Assembly (NCBI RefSeq): GCF_019977315.1 | Contig: NZ_AP024652.1 | Coordinates: forward strand, 1,364,001-1,428,000 | DNA length: 64,000 bases | Reading direction: 5' to 3' | Source of the DNA: Arthrobacter sp. StoSoilB22 | GTDB taxonomy: Bacteria > Actinomycetota > Actinomycetes > Actinomycetales > Micrococcaceae | Shown here: piece after piece, positions 27,934-36,889 of the stretch | Position numbering within the stretch: position 1 is the first letter of the stretch | Layout: each line of letters opens with the position of its first letter | Translations under genes and position numbers: made by a program | The notes under the pieces: generated by a model | What the model saw: the letters and a program-made list of their open reading frames with translations, nothing else | Databases searched by the model: none | What the model was told of the DNA's origin: nothing

Positions 27934-28200
27934 ATCCAGCCGGTAGGGCTTCGCACCCTCTGGGTCGCCGACGCCCTCCTGGGCATCCTCTTCCCCACGC
28001 TGGCGGCCCTCGGGGAAGGCTTGGCCACGCGGGCCATCTACCTGGATTTCCGTACCACCGGCATCCCGTCTGCCCGGACTTTTCCACAATCCGGTGGGCG
28101 GGATGTTTTCTTGTCGGGGCCCGAAGGTACAGTAGAAGTATTCGAATATATGTTCGAATACGCGGCGTGTCCTGCACTGAAACGGCGGCTCGCGTGCTAA
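27934..28200 (+). other. Coding-like stretch between umuD and umuC, possible gene remnant
   Basis: An open frame of 88 codons with no start codon. Codons from about 27949 to 28070 have nearly all G or C in third positions, as in real genes here, and would encode a hydrophobic Leu-rich stretch (WVADALLGILFPTLAAL). The second LexA box lies inside its 3' part, which argues that it is not an active gene. It may be a decayed gene fragment. Confidence 0.25.
28142..28157 (+). promoter_or_regulatory. LexA (SOS) box of umuC
   Basis: TCGAATATATGTTCGA is the exact reverse complement of the box in front of umuD. It lies 62 nt before the umuC start, so umuC has its own SOS promoter. Confidence 0.85.
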
Positions 28201-28219
28201 TGCCGATTTAGGGATGGAA

Positions 28220-29518
28220 ATGTCCAAGCCAGCGCTCATGCACCGCATGCAGGAGATTGCCCATGTGGATATCAACTGCTTCTACGCCTCGGCGGAGCGT
28301 GCCTTCAACCCAGCGTTGGAAGGCAAACCGTTGATTGTCCTGTCCAACAACGACGGCTGCGCTGTGACCAGATCGCCGGAGGCCAAGAAACTGGGAATCG
28401 GGCTGGGGGAGCCATGGTTCAAGCTCGCGCCACGGGCCGAGGAATGGGGATTGATAGCCCTGTCGAGCAACTACGAACTGTATGGAGACATCAGCTCGCG
28501 CGTCATGGAGCTCCTGGCCCGGTACTCAGCATGGCAGGAGGTGTACTCCATTGATGAGGCGTTCCTGGGAGTGAAGGGGCAACCGGATGACCTGCTGGAA
28601 TTGGGGCGAACCATCAAGGTTGCCTGCCAACGGCATGTGGGGGTTCCCGTTTGCGTAGGGATCGCGCGCACTAAGACTCTCGCCAAGCTGGCCAATAAGT
28701 GGGCCAAGCATAATCCGGCCTTCAACGGTGTGTGCCGTTGGGACTCCATTCCCGAGGCCCAACGCGAGGCACTCATGGCGCGGCTCTCCGTGATAGAGAT
28801 CTGGGGCGTCGCCACCCGGCTCACAAGACGCCTGAACGCGATGGGAATCTTCTCCATCCTGGACCTGGTCAGGGCCGACCCTGTGGCGTTGCGGGACAAA
28901 TTCTCCATTGTCATGATGCGCACTGTCCTGGAACTGCAAGGCACGCCCTGCATCCCTATGGAGGAAGAACGAATCGGGCGGGACCAACTGATTTTTTCCC
29001 GGTCTTTCTCCACGCCGATCACCACGGCCGCGGAGTTACGTCAGGTGCTCAGCGTCTACGGTCAGATGGCCAGTGCCAGGCTGGCCAAGCACGATCTTCA
29101 GGCCAAACTGCTGACTGCCTTTGCTGCAACATCGGTCTACAACCCCAACGACAAATCGTTCCCCACCGTCAACATCAAACTACCCATGCCAACCTCGGAC
29201 CCCGTTCTGCTGACCAAGGCCGCACACGCTCTGGTTCCCAGGATCCAGGAAGGCGTCAGGTACGCCAAAGCCGGGATCATGGTCACTGACCTTCGCCCCA
29301 GCGGCAACCAGAAACCATTGGAAATCTTCGAGAACCCGCATGAAGAGCAGGGCATTGGCCCCTTGCTGGAGCAAGTCAGCAAGCGGTATGGCCGGGGCTC
29401 CATTGGTTTGGGCCATGCGGGCATCAAGGGCGGCCCGGACTGGTCCATGAAACGGGACATGCTCAGCCCCCGCTACACCACCAACTGGGACGAACTTCCC
29501 CTGGTGAAGGCGGCCTAG
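28220..29518 (+). CDS. umuC: Y-family DNA polymerase V catalytic subunit
   Basis: 432 residues from ATG 28220, with AGGG 6 nt upstream; the ATG at 28214 sits on that site. HVDINCFYASAERAF carries the metal-binding Asp and the steric-gate region, VLSNNDGCAVTRS is typical of UmuC, and YSIDEAFL holds the catalytic Asp-Glu. The last ~50 residues match DUF4113 found at UmuC C-termini. The enzyme copies past DNA lesions. It has its own LexA box upstream. It converges with hemD. Confidence 0.95.
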   Translation: MSKPALMHRMQEIAHVDINCFYASAERAFNPALEGKPLIVLSNNDGCAVTRSPEAKKLGIGLGEPWFKLAPRAEEWGLIALSSNYELYGDISSRVMELLARYSAWQEVYSIDEAFLGVKGQPDDLLELGRTIKVACQRHVGVPVCVGIARTKTLAKLANKWAKHNPAFNGVCRWDSIPEAQREALMARLSVIEIWGVATRLTRRLNAMGIFSILDLVRADPVALRDKFSIVMMRTVLELQGTPCIPMEEERIGRDQLIFSRSFSTPITTAAELRQVLSVYGQMASARLAKHDLQAKLLTAFAATSVYNPNDKSFPTVNIKLPMPTSDPVLLTKAAHALVPRIQEGVRYAKAGIMVTDLRPSGNQKPLEIFENPHEEQGIGPLLEQVSKRYGRGSIGLGHAGIKGGPDWSMKRDMLSPRYTTNWDELPLVKAA

Positions 29519-29546
29519 CGTGGCAGGGAAAACCGTGGCAGGAGGA

Positions 29547-30704
29547 CTAAGCCCGCAGCCGGTAACCCCGCTTCACCACGGTTTCCACCAGCTTGCCGTC
29601 CGGAAGGGAGGACCGCAGCCGGCTCACCGTCATATCCAGGGCGTGCACAGAGCCGCGCAAGTCCAACAAGTCAGAGAGAGCCTCCCGGGACAGTACAGCT
29701 CCACCCGCACCCAGCAGCGCTCGCAACAGCAGCAGGGGTGCCGGTGCAAGGTCCACCACCTCGCCGTTAATCCGCAAGCAGCGTCCGCGCAATTCGATGG
29801 TGGCGCTTTTTGTTTCCAAACGCCGTACGTGGTTCAACGAGAGATGTTCGGTCACCAGCCTGATCAGCGCACCCATGCGGTACCGGTCGGGAATCAGCGG
29901 CGTCAGCCCGGCGTCAACCAGCGGTTGTGCGGTGACCGGCCCAACGGCCGCAACAGTTACCGGACCCTTCAGGGCTTCGATGAGCTGGCGGTAGAGGCCC
30001 ATTTCGTGGGCGGTGCTCCACATCGCATCCACGGCGGGGGCGCTGGTGAACGTCAGGACGTCGAGGTTGCCACCCACCACGGCTTCGATCAGCCGCGGCA
30101 GCTTGTCTTCGCCGTCGGGCTTAACCCAGCGGTACGGGGTCACGGTCAGGACCGTGGCGCCGGACATGCGGAGCCGTTCCAACTGGCGGACGTCGGTGTA
30201 CCCGTGCAGCTGCACAGCGACGGTCTTGTTGCGAACGCCTTCGGCCAGCAGCATGTCCACCAGGGTCGCGGTGGTTTCGTCACTGCTGATTCCGACGTCG
30301 GCAAGACCGGCCGCCCGCACGGCGCCGCGGGCTTTGGGGCCACGGACGAACATGCGGCATGCGGACAGCGTTTCCAGGAGTTGCTCGCCGATGCCGAAAG
30401 AATCTGCGGCTTCACACCAGCGGCGCATCCCGTATGCCGTGGTGGCGATGCAGATGTCCGGTTTAGCCGCGATGATGGTGCGGGTGTCCTCAATGAGGAC
30501 CATATCCTCCTGAACCGGGGCGATCTTCAAAGCCGGGGCGTGCAACACGCTCGCACCGCGACGCTCCAGGGCCTCAATGAGGTCCCGGGAGCGGCGGTGC
30601 GAGGTGACGCCAATGCGGAATCCGTCCAGCGGCGCTTCTACGGCTTCGGAAGCTTCCGGCGCGGCCGTAGCGTCCTGGACTTCGATGGCATGTGCAAGAG
30701 TCAT
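29547..30704 (-). CDS. hemD: Uroporphyrinogen-III synthase fused to an OmpR/PhoB-type winged helix
   Basis: 385 residues. The first ~265 resemble HemD, with LEGRR-like ALERRGASVLHAPALK and IEALKGPVTVAAVGPVTAQPL. The last ~95 form a winged helix of the response-regulator type (RALLGAGGAVLSREALSDLL, VSRLRSSL, VVKRGYRLR). This fusion is known in actinobacteria beside nitrite reductase genes (the M. tuberculosis Rv0260c type). It may supply tetrapyrrole for siroheme, regulate, or both. The start lies 12 nt after the cobA stop, in the nirB operon. Confidence 0.88.
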   Translation of the reverse strand: MTLAHAIEVQDATAAPEASEAVEAPLDGFRIGVTSHRRSRDLIEALERRGASVLHAPALKIAPVQEDMVLIEDTRTIIAAKPDICIATTAYGMRRWCEAADSFGIGEQLLETLSACRMFVRGPKARGAVRAAGLADVGISSDETTATLVDMLLAEGVRNKTVAVQLHGYTDVRQLERLRMSGATVLTVTPYRWVKPDGEDKLPRLIEAVVGGNLDVLTFTSAPAVDAMWSTAHEMGLYRQLIEALKGPVTVAAVGPVTAQPLVDAGLTPLIPDRYRMGALIRLVTEHLSLNHVRRLETKSATIELRGRCLRINGEVVDLAPAPLLLLRALLGAGGAVLSREALSDLLDLRGSVHALDMTVSRLRSSLPDGKLVETVVKRGYRLRA

Positions 30705-30716
30705 GGGTTCTTACCT

Positions 30717-31751
30717 TCAGGCTTCAAGGAGCGAAGCCGCGAGTCGGCTCAGTTCAGCGGATGCTTCGGCATGGTTCCGGTTGGCTTCAGCAACGCGGAC
30801 CACCTCGCCGATGACCAGTACGGCCGGGTTGCTGCAGCCGGTGGCCGCCGTTTCGATGGTACCGAGGTCCGCGATGGTGGTGCGCTGTCCCGGGCGGTAG
30901 CCACGTTCCACCACCGCCATGGGCATGTCCGGCCTCATCCCTGCCCGGCGAAGACCAGCGGCCAGCTGCGGCAGGGTACCGATGCCCATGAGGACCACGA
31001 TCGTCCCGCCAAGGCCGGCAAGATGGGTGTGTTCCTTCTCGGTCAGGGGGGCATGGCCGGAGACCACGGTGAACATGTGGCTCACTTCGCGGTGTGTCAC
31101 TGGAATGCCGGCTGCGGCGGGCACGGAGATCGCGCTGGTGACGCCGGAGATGACCCGGACGGGAACACCGGCTGCAACACAGGCCGCCACTTCCTCGCCA
31201 CCACGGCCAAAAACGTACGGGTCCCCGCCCTTGAGCCGGACAACGTTCTTGCCCAGCAGGGCAGCGTCCACCATGAGCTTTTCAATGTCCCGCTGAGTTA
31301 CTTTATGGAGCCCGGGCTGCTTTCCCACGTCCACGAGTTCTGCAGAGGTCAGATCGACCAGCTCCTGGTAGGGAGCGAGCCGGTCATAAAAGACGACGTC
31401 GGCATCGCGCAGTGCGTCCACGGCACCCACGGTGAGCAGGTCCAAGGCCCCAGGGCCCCCTCCCACCAGGGTCACATGGCCTTCGGCTCCGGGAGCAGGC
31501 TCAAACGCAACGGGAACCCCGGCGTCGCGGCAGCGTTCCACCAGCGGCAGCCAGCCGGCCCCGCCGTCGTCCACTACGGCCACCAGGAAAGGGCGCTCGG
31601 GCAGCTGGCCGTCACCTGGCATGCCTTCGGGGGAGCTGAGCCGGTACACGTTGGCGCCGGCCTTTTGGTAGCGGCGGACTGCTTGACGGGCAGATTGTTC
31701 ATTTCCCGTAACCAGGACGTCGCGGCCGGTGAGATCAATGGTGAGCTGCAT
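30717..31751 (-). CDS. cobA: Uroporphyrinogen-III C-methyltransferase with a shortened N-terminal domain
   Basis: 344 residues. From about residue 90 onward it is a SUMT: VTLVGGGPGALDLLT, VFYDRLAP, VRLKGGDPYVFGRGGEE and SAISVPAAAGIPVTHR, the SAM- and uroporphyrinogen-binding motifs. It makes precorrin-2 for siroheme. The first ~90 residues look like a shortened Rossmann fold of the CysG precorrin-2 dehydrogenase type, missing its dimerisation part. It lies 9 nt after nirB, whose enzyme needs siroheme. Confidence 0.93.
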   Translation of the reverse strand: MQLTIDLTGRDVLVTGNEQSARQAVRRYQKAGANVYRLSSPEGMPGDGQLPERPFLVAVVDDGGAGWLPLVERCRDAGVPVAFEPAPGAEGHVTLVGGGPGALDLLTVGAVDALRDADVVFYDRLAPYQELVDLTSAELVDVGKQPGLHKVTQRDIEKLMVDAALLGKNVVRLKGGDPYVFGRGGEEVAACVAAGVPVRVISGVTSAISVPAAAGIPVTHREVSHMFTVVSGHAPLTEKEHTHLAGLGGTIVVLMGIGTLPQLAAGLRRAGMRPDMPMAVVERGYRPGQRTTIADLGTIETAATGCSNPAVLVIGEVVRVAEANRNHAEASAELSRLAASLLEA

Positions 31752-31760
31752 GGTGAACCC

Positions 31761-34391
31761 CTAGTTTTCTACGCCGACGGTTTCGCTGCGGACCGGGATG
31801 GTGGAAGCGATGAGTACGCCGCCCTTTTCCTCGTTGGTGGCCGGACGGATCTGGCCGCGCTCCGGTACGAAGGAAATGGACTCGTCCTTCTGGTTGGGGG
31901 CGTTGACGAAAGAACGGAAACGGCGGAGGCGCTCCGGGTCCTTCAGGGTCTCGGCCCACTCGTCCTCATAGGTGTCGATGTGCTTGGCCATCGCCGCCTC
32001 AAGCTCTTCAGCGATGCCCAGGGAGTCGTTGACCACTACTTCTTCGACGTGCTTGATGCCGCCGTCCAGTTCTTCCTGCCAGCGTGCGGTGCGCTGGAGT
32101 CGGTCTGCGGTGCGGATGTAGTACATGAGGTAGCGGTCGATGTACTTCAGCAGGGTTTCGTCGTCCAGGTCCTTGGCCAACAGCTGGGCGTGGGCCGGGG
32201 TGGCTCCACCGTTACCGCCTACATACAGGTTCCACCCATCGGCGGTGGCAATGACACCAACATCCTTGCCACGGGCTTCTGCACATTCACGGGCGCAACC
32301 GGAGACGCCCATCTTCAGCTTGTGCGGGCTGCGGAGGCCACGGTAACGCAGCTCCAGCGCGATGGCCATGGCCACCGAATCCTGCACACCAAACCGGCAC
32401 CAGGTGGAACCAACACAGGACTTAACCGTGCGAAGACTCTTGCCGTAGGCCTGACCGGATTCGAAACCGGCATCCACCAGTTCCTTCCAAATGTCCGGGA
32501 GCTGCTCGAGGCGGGCACCGAACATGTCGATTCGCTGGCCGCCGGTGATCTTGGTGTAGAGGTTGTACTTCTCAGCGACGGCTGCGATGACGCCCAGGCC
32601 CTTCGGCGTGATCTCGCCACCGGCGATGCGGGGGACCACCGAATAGGTGCCGTCCTTCTGCATGTTCGCCAAGGCGCGGTCATTGGTGTCCTGCAGTGCA
32701 CCGCGGCCGGCATCCAAAACGTACGCGGAGTGCTGGCTGGCCAGGATGGAGGCGATGGTGGGCTTGCAGATATCGCAACCGGCGCCCGTGCCGTACTTGG
32801 CCATGATGTCTTCGAAGGACGTGAGCTCCAGGACGCGGATGGCGTCGAAGAGTTCCTGGCGGGAGAGGCTGATGTGCTCACAGAGGGCCTTGGAGACCTC
32901 GATGCCGGACTTCTTCAGTTCGCCTTCAAGGAGCTTCTTGAGCATGGGAACGCACGAGCCACACTGCGTTCCGGCCCGGGTGCAGCCCTTCAACTCACCG
33001 AGTTCCTGCACGGGGGAGTTGCCCTCACAGGCACCGCAGCCATTGATGGTGTCGCGAATGGTTCCGGCGGCCACGTTGTTGCAGGAGCAGAGGATGGCAT
33101 CGTCCGGAAGCTCGGTCTCCGGAGCCTCGCCACCACCGGCAGCGCTCAGGTAGGCGCCCGGCTCGGCGGACAGTTCGCGGCCCAGAAGCGGGCGAAGACT
33201 CATGTACGGGGAAGCATCGCCCACGAAGATGCCGCCCAGGAGCGTCTTTGCATCATCGGTGGTGACAATCTTCTGGTAAACGCCACGAGCGGGGTCCGCG
33301 TACACGATTTCCAGGGAGTGCTCGGTCCGGGCAAACGCGTCCCCGAAGCTGGCCACGTCCACACCGGACAATTTGAGCTTGGTGGCGGTATCAAAGCCGG
33401 GGAACGTTGCTTCGCCACCGTGCAGGCGGTCGGCCACGATCTCAGCCATGGTGTTGGCAGGAGCAACAAGTCCCAGGCACATGCCCTCAAAGTTTGCTAC
33501 TTCACCGATGGCCCAAATGCCGGCCACTTCGGTGGCACAGAAATCATTGATGACAACGCCACCGCGCTGGCCCAGGCTGAACAGCTGCTCTTCGCCTTCT
33601 GCTGCGCGGAAGAGATCGTCGCGAGGCTTGACGCCGATAGCCACGATTACCAGGTCCGCCTCAATGGTGCGGCCGTCAGCCATCAAGACTCCGGTGACAT
33701 TGCCCTCGTCGTCCGTCAATACCTCGGAGGGGAAGACGCCGCCGTGGACTTCAAAGCCCTTCGCTTCGATCAACCGGCCCAGTGCCTGCCCCGCACCTTC
33801 ATCCAGCTGGGTGTTCATGAGCCAGGGCGAGCCGTTGATGACAATGGGAGTGGCGCCGAGCTGCTCCGTGCCAGCCGCAGATTCCAGGCCCAGGAGACCG
33901 CCGCCGATGGTCACGGCGTTGACCTTACGGCCCAGCTTCCCGCTCAGTTCGGCGATGGCCTTATTGATGGCCCACACGTCCTCAAGTGTCCGGTAAACGT
34001 GCGTGTGCTCTGCGCCCGGGATGGGGAGGCGGGCTGCGTCAGAACCTGTAGCCACCACCAGGTGGTCGTACTCATACTTGTTGCCGGCGGCGGTGAGGAC
34101 ACTCTTGGCGACCGAATCGATCTTCACGGCGCGCTCGCCGGTGACCAGGGTCAGGGCCTCGTGGTCCCACATGGACGCATTGCCCAGGGTGAGGTCTACG
34201 TCGGTTTCCGTCAGGGCCTTGCTCAGCGCCACACGGTCGTAGGGGAGGTGCGCCTCTTCGGTCAGCACCGTAACCTGCCAACCTTCAAGACCGCGATTGA
34301 ACATGGCATCGGCGAAACGGTGGGCAGCGGGGCCGCCGCCGACGACGACGATGCGGCGCGGGTTCTCTGTACTTGAAGTGTGTCCGGTCAC
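31761..34391 (-). CDS. nirB: NAD(P)H-dependent nitrite reductase, large subunit
   Basis: 876 residues from GTG 34391, with AAAGG 7 nt upstream; the open frame extends 39 codons further through the GlnR-like array, which is unlikely to be coding. Order: FAD domain (IVVVGGGPAAHRF), NAD domain (VTIGGGLLGLESA), BFD-type [2Fe-2S] region (CSCNNVAAGT, later GTQCGSCVPML), then the siroheme/[4Fe-4S] reductase part with CVGSTWCRFG and GCARECAEA. It reduces nitrite to ammonium with NirD. It heads the operon nirB-cobA-hemD on the minus strand, and nirD is divergent. Confidence 0.96.
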   Translation of the reverse strand: MTGHTSSTENPRRIVVVGGGPAAHRFADAMFNRGLEGWQVTVLTEEAHLPYDRVALSKALTETDVDLTLGNASMWDHEALTLVTGERAVKIDSVAKSVLTAAGNKYEYDHLVVATGSDAARLPIPGAEHTHVYRTLEDVWAINKAIAELSGKLGRKVNAVTIGGGLLGLESAAGTEQLGATPIVINGSPWLMNTQLDEGAGQALGRLIEAKGFEVHGGVFPSEVLTDDEGNVTGVLMADGRTIEADLVIVAIGVKPRDDLFRAAEGEEQLFSLGQRGGVVINDFCATEVAGIWAIGEVANFEGMCLGLVAPANTMAEIVADRLHGGEATFPGFDTATKLKLSGVDVASFGDAFARTEHSLEIVYADPARGVYQKIVTTDDAKTLLGGIFVGDASPYMSLRPLLGRELSAEPGAYLSAAGGGEAPETELPDDAILCSCNNVAAGTIRDTINGCGACEGNSPVQELGELKGCTRAGTQCGSCVPMLKKLLEGELKKSGIEVSKALCEHISLSRQELFDAIRVLELTSFEDIMAKYGTGAGCDICKPTIASILASQHSAYVLDAGRGALQDTNDRALANMQKDGTYSVVPRIAGGEITPKGLGVIAAVAEKYNLYTKITGGQRIDMFGARLEQLPDIWKELVDAGFESGQAYGKSLRTVKSCVGSTWCRFGVQDSVAMAIALELRYRGLRSPHKLKMGVSGCARECAEARGKDVGVIATADGWNLYVGGNGGATPAHAQLLAKDLDDETLLKYIDRYLMYYIRTADRLQRTARWQEELDGGIKHVEEVVVNDSLGIAEELEAAMAKHIDTYEDEWAETLKDPERLRRFRSFVNAPNQKDESISFVPERGQIRPATNEEKGGVLIASTIPVRSETVGVEN

Positions 34392-34459
34392 TGGTGGGCC
34401 TTTCGCAGATGTTGCATACGGATCTGTCGCAACGTGTGCTTCCAGCCTAGGGACGGGCA

Positions 34460-34497
34460 GTTTCGCTTCAGTTTCCCTTATGTTTCGTGATCTTAAC
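34460..34497. promoter_or_regulatory. GlnR-like tandem half-site array between nirB and nirD
   Basis: GTTTC at 34460, 34471 and 34482, then TTAAC at 34493: four half-sites with exact 11-bp period and 6-nt spacers. GlnR, the actinobacterial nitrogen regulator, binds GAAAC/GTnAC half-sites with 6-nt spacers, and GTTTC is GAAAC on the other strand. It lies 69-106 nt ahead of nirB and about 180 nt ahead of nirD. Confidence 0.65.
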
Positions 34498-34673
34498 TTC
34501 TGCATCACGAACGCATTTCATCAGGTGTGAGGTCTCTTTTACGCATTGGACACATACACGGACAACCGATGAAACACCGTGGTCTTAGCTTGGAGGAGTG
34601 GCCGCAAGTGTGGCCCGGTCCGGGGGAATGACGGTGAAAATACCAGCACCCGGACACTGTGAGAGGGGCTGAA

Positions 34674-35036
34674 ATGACCGTAATTCTGGACCGTGCCGAG
34701 GACCTGACCACCACCGCCGCCTGGCACCGTATTTGCGCGGTGGACGAACTCGAACTGGCTTGGGGCGAAGCCGCGCTGATCGCCGGACGTCAGGTTGCCT
34801 TATTCCGCACAGCACCCACCGAAGTCTTCGCCGTAGCGCAGCAGGATCCGGCGACGCTCGCCAACGTTATGGCCCGCGGAATCATCGGATCCCGCGGAAC
34901 CCGGCCCACCATCGCATCGCCGCTGCACAAAGAGGTCTACGACCTCGAAACCGGCGAATGCTTCACCAACCCCGAACTCAAGCTCGACGCGTTCGCCACC
35001 CGTTTGGTGGATGGTTTTATTGAGGTTGAACTCTAG
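34674..35036 (+). CDS. nirD: Nitrite reductase small subunit
   Basis: 120 residues from ATG 34674 with GAGGGG upstream; a GTG at 34659 is also in frame. The protein has the Rieske-like NirD fold; SPLHKEVYDLETGECF is the characteristic segment, and the Cys/His ligands of true Rieske proteins are absent, as is usual in NirD. It is required with NirB for NADH-dependent nitrite reduction. Unlike in the common nirBD operon, it is transcribed away from nirB across a 282-bp region. Confidence 0.92.
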   Translation: MTVILDRAEDLTTTAAWHRICAVDELELAWGEAALIAGRQVALFRTAPTEVFAVAQQDPATLANVMARGIIGSRGTRPTIASPLHKEVYDLETGECFTNPELKLDAFATRLVDGFIEVEL

Positions 35037-35041
35037 GAGTT

Positions 35042-36787
35042 TTACAAACCCAATGCTTCGCTGACGTCCCTGAGAACATCATCCAGGGACGTTCGCGCTG
35101 CTTGGCGCGCGGCGGCAAGTTCCGCCGCGGACTCCACAGCCTGGATGACTTCCAGGTAACACTTGAGCTTGGGCTCCGTGCCGCTGGGACGAATAATGAC
35201 GCGGCTCTGGTCCCTTGTGAGGTACAGCAGCCCGTCCGTGGGAGGCAGGGCTTCGCTTCCTTCGGCAAGATCGGTGAAAACCTCGACGGCGGAGCCCCCG
35301 AACGCTTCGGGCGGGTTGACCCGCAGACGGTTCATCATGGCATCGAGCAGACCCAGGTCAGCCACTCGTATGCTCAGTTGGTCGCTCGCATGCAGTCCGT
35401 GGACCAAGTAGAGGTCGTCCAGCGTGTCGAAGATCGTTTTGCCCTCGGCCTTAGCTGCTGCTGCCAGTTCCGCAATCAACACCGCCGCCGAGATGCCGTC
35501 CTTGTCGCGCACCAAATCCGGCGCCACGCAGTATCCCAGGGCTTCCTCGTACCCGTAGCTGAGTCCGGGAACCCTTGAAATCCACTTGAAGCCGGTGAGC
35601 GTCTCCTCATGGGCATATCCTGCTGCGGCCGCGATGCGGGAGAGTAGCCGGGAGGACACGATCGAGTTAGCGAACACGCCCGTCTGCGGCTCATCGCCGG
35701 CAGCGGCAGCCATGCGCGCCACCACGTGCGCGCCCAGCAGCGCTCCCACTTCGTCGCCGCGGAGCATCCGCCAGGCTCCCGTGGAGGGATCCAGCGCAGC
35801 AACAGCGGCCCGATCGGCGTCGGGGTCGTTGGCCAAAACAATATCTGCACCTGATTCTGCAGCCGCGGCGAGGGCCAGGTCCAGGGCGCCGGGCTCCTCC
35901 GGATTGGGGAACGCGACGGTGGGGAAGTCCGGGTCCGGCTCAGCTTGCTCGGCCACCAGCGTGACGTGGGTGAACCCCGCGGCGTGGAGGACGGAAACAG
36001 CCGTTTCACCGCCAACACCGTGCATGGGTGTGAGGACGATTTTGAGGTCCCGGGCCGGGAAATGGTCCCGATCCACCAAAGCGGCCACGGCGTCTTCGTA
36101 CTCGGCGACGATGGACGTGGGCAGCACGGTCCAGCCGTCTTCTGCCAGCGTGATCGAATCCAATGCACCTACAGCCTCGATCTTGGCTGCGATCTCCGCG
36201 TCGTATGGCGCCACGATCTGCGAACCGCGTCCGCTTTCGGTCACGGCGTGCCGTCCGAGGTAGACCTTGTAACCGTTGTCTTGCGGCGGGTTGTGACTGG
36301 CGGTGACCATCACGCCGCCGTCGCACTTCAGTGACCGGACCGCGTAGGCGAGCAACGGCGTCGGAAGTGCTGCCGGCATGAGGAAGGTCTCGATGCCGGC
36401 TGCTGTAAAGATTGCCGCGGTTTCCTGGGCGAAGATGTCCGAGTTGTAGCGGGCATCGAAGCCGACGACGGCGCGAGGCCGGGTGCCTGGCGCCGCTGCG
36501 GCTATGGTCTCGGTGAGGAAAGCGGCGAGGCCTGCCGCTGCCCGGCGAACGACGACGCGGTTCATCCGGTTGGGGCCGGGACCGAGCGCTGCCCGAAGGC
36601 CGGCAGTGCCGAACTGCAGGGTGCCGTTGAAGCTGTCGCCCAGTTCCTGCGCTGCTCCCGCATCACCGCTCTCGGCGAGCTCGGCCAGCTCGACGAGAGC
36701 AGCCGCCGTCGCCGGGTCCGGGTCTTGGGAAGCCCATTGGCGGGCGTCGGTGATCAGCTGTTCGAATGCGGCATCGCTGGATGTCAT
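35042..36787 (-). CDS. Phosphohexomutase (phosphoglucomutase/phosphomannomutase family)
   Basis: 581 residues, the long actinobacterial type (PmmB-like). Active-site serine segment VTASHNPPQDNGYKVY, metal loop DPDADR, sugar-specificity segment GFKWIS and phosphate-binding RPSGTEPKLKCYLEV are all present. It interconverts hexose 1- and 6-phosphates; whether glucose, mannose or phosphoribose is the main substrate cannot be read from sequence. It ends 6 nt from nirD, on the opposite strand. In other actinobacteria it neighbours a purine nucleoside phosphorylase gene, here about 3.9 kb away. Confidence 0.92.
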   Translation of the reverse strand: MTSSDAAFEQLITDARQWASQDPDPATAAALVELAELAESGDAGAAQELGDSFNGTLQFGTAGLRAALGPGPNRMNRVVVRRAAAGLAAFLTETIAAAAPGTRPRAVVGFDARYNSDIFAQETAAIFTAAGIETFLMPAALPTPLLAYAVRSLKCDGGVMVTASHNPPQDNGYKVYLGRHAVTESGRGSQIVAPYDAEIAAKIEAVGALDSITLAEDGWTVLPTSIVAEYEDAVAALVDRDHFPARDLKIVLTPMHGVGGETAVSVLHAAGFTHVTLVAEQAEPDPDFPTVAFPNPEEPGALDLALAAAAESGADIVLANDPDADRAAVAALDPSTGAWRMLRGDEVGALLGAHVVARMAAAAGDEPQTGVFANSIVSSRLLSRIAAAAGYAHEETLTGFKWISRVPGLSYGYEEALGYCVAPDLVRDKDGISAAVLIAELAAAAKAEGKTIFDTLDDLYLVHGLHASDQLSIRVADLGLLDAMMNRLRVNPPEAFGGSAVEVFTDLAEGSEALPPTDGLLYLTRDQSRVIIRPSGTEPKLKCYLEVIQAVESAAELAAARQAARTSLDDVLRDVSEALGL

Positions 36788-36889
36788 AGGGTCAAAACTA
36801 TCCTCAATGAGACCTTAGCGGGCAACGAGGTGCAGGATCCCGCCCCAATGAGTGGTCGTAAAGGGTGAGATCCCGCCCCTCAGAGGAGT

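Noticed and set aside
29520..34376. 1618-codon open frame on the plus strand
   Set aside because: It is antisense to hemD, cobA and nirB, all with clear motifs. Long shadow frames are expected at this GC content.
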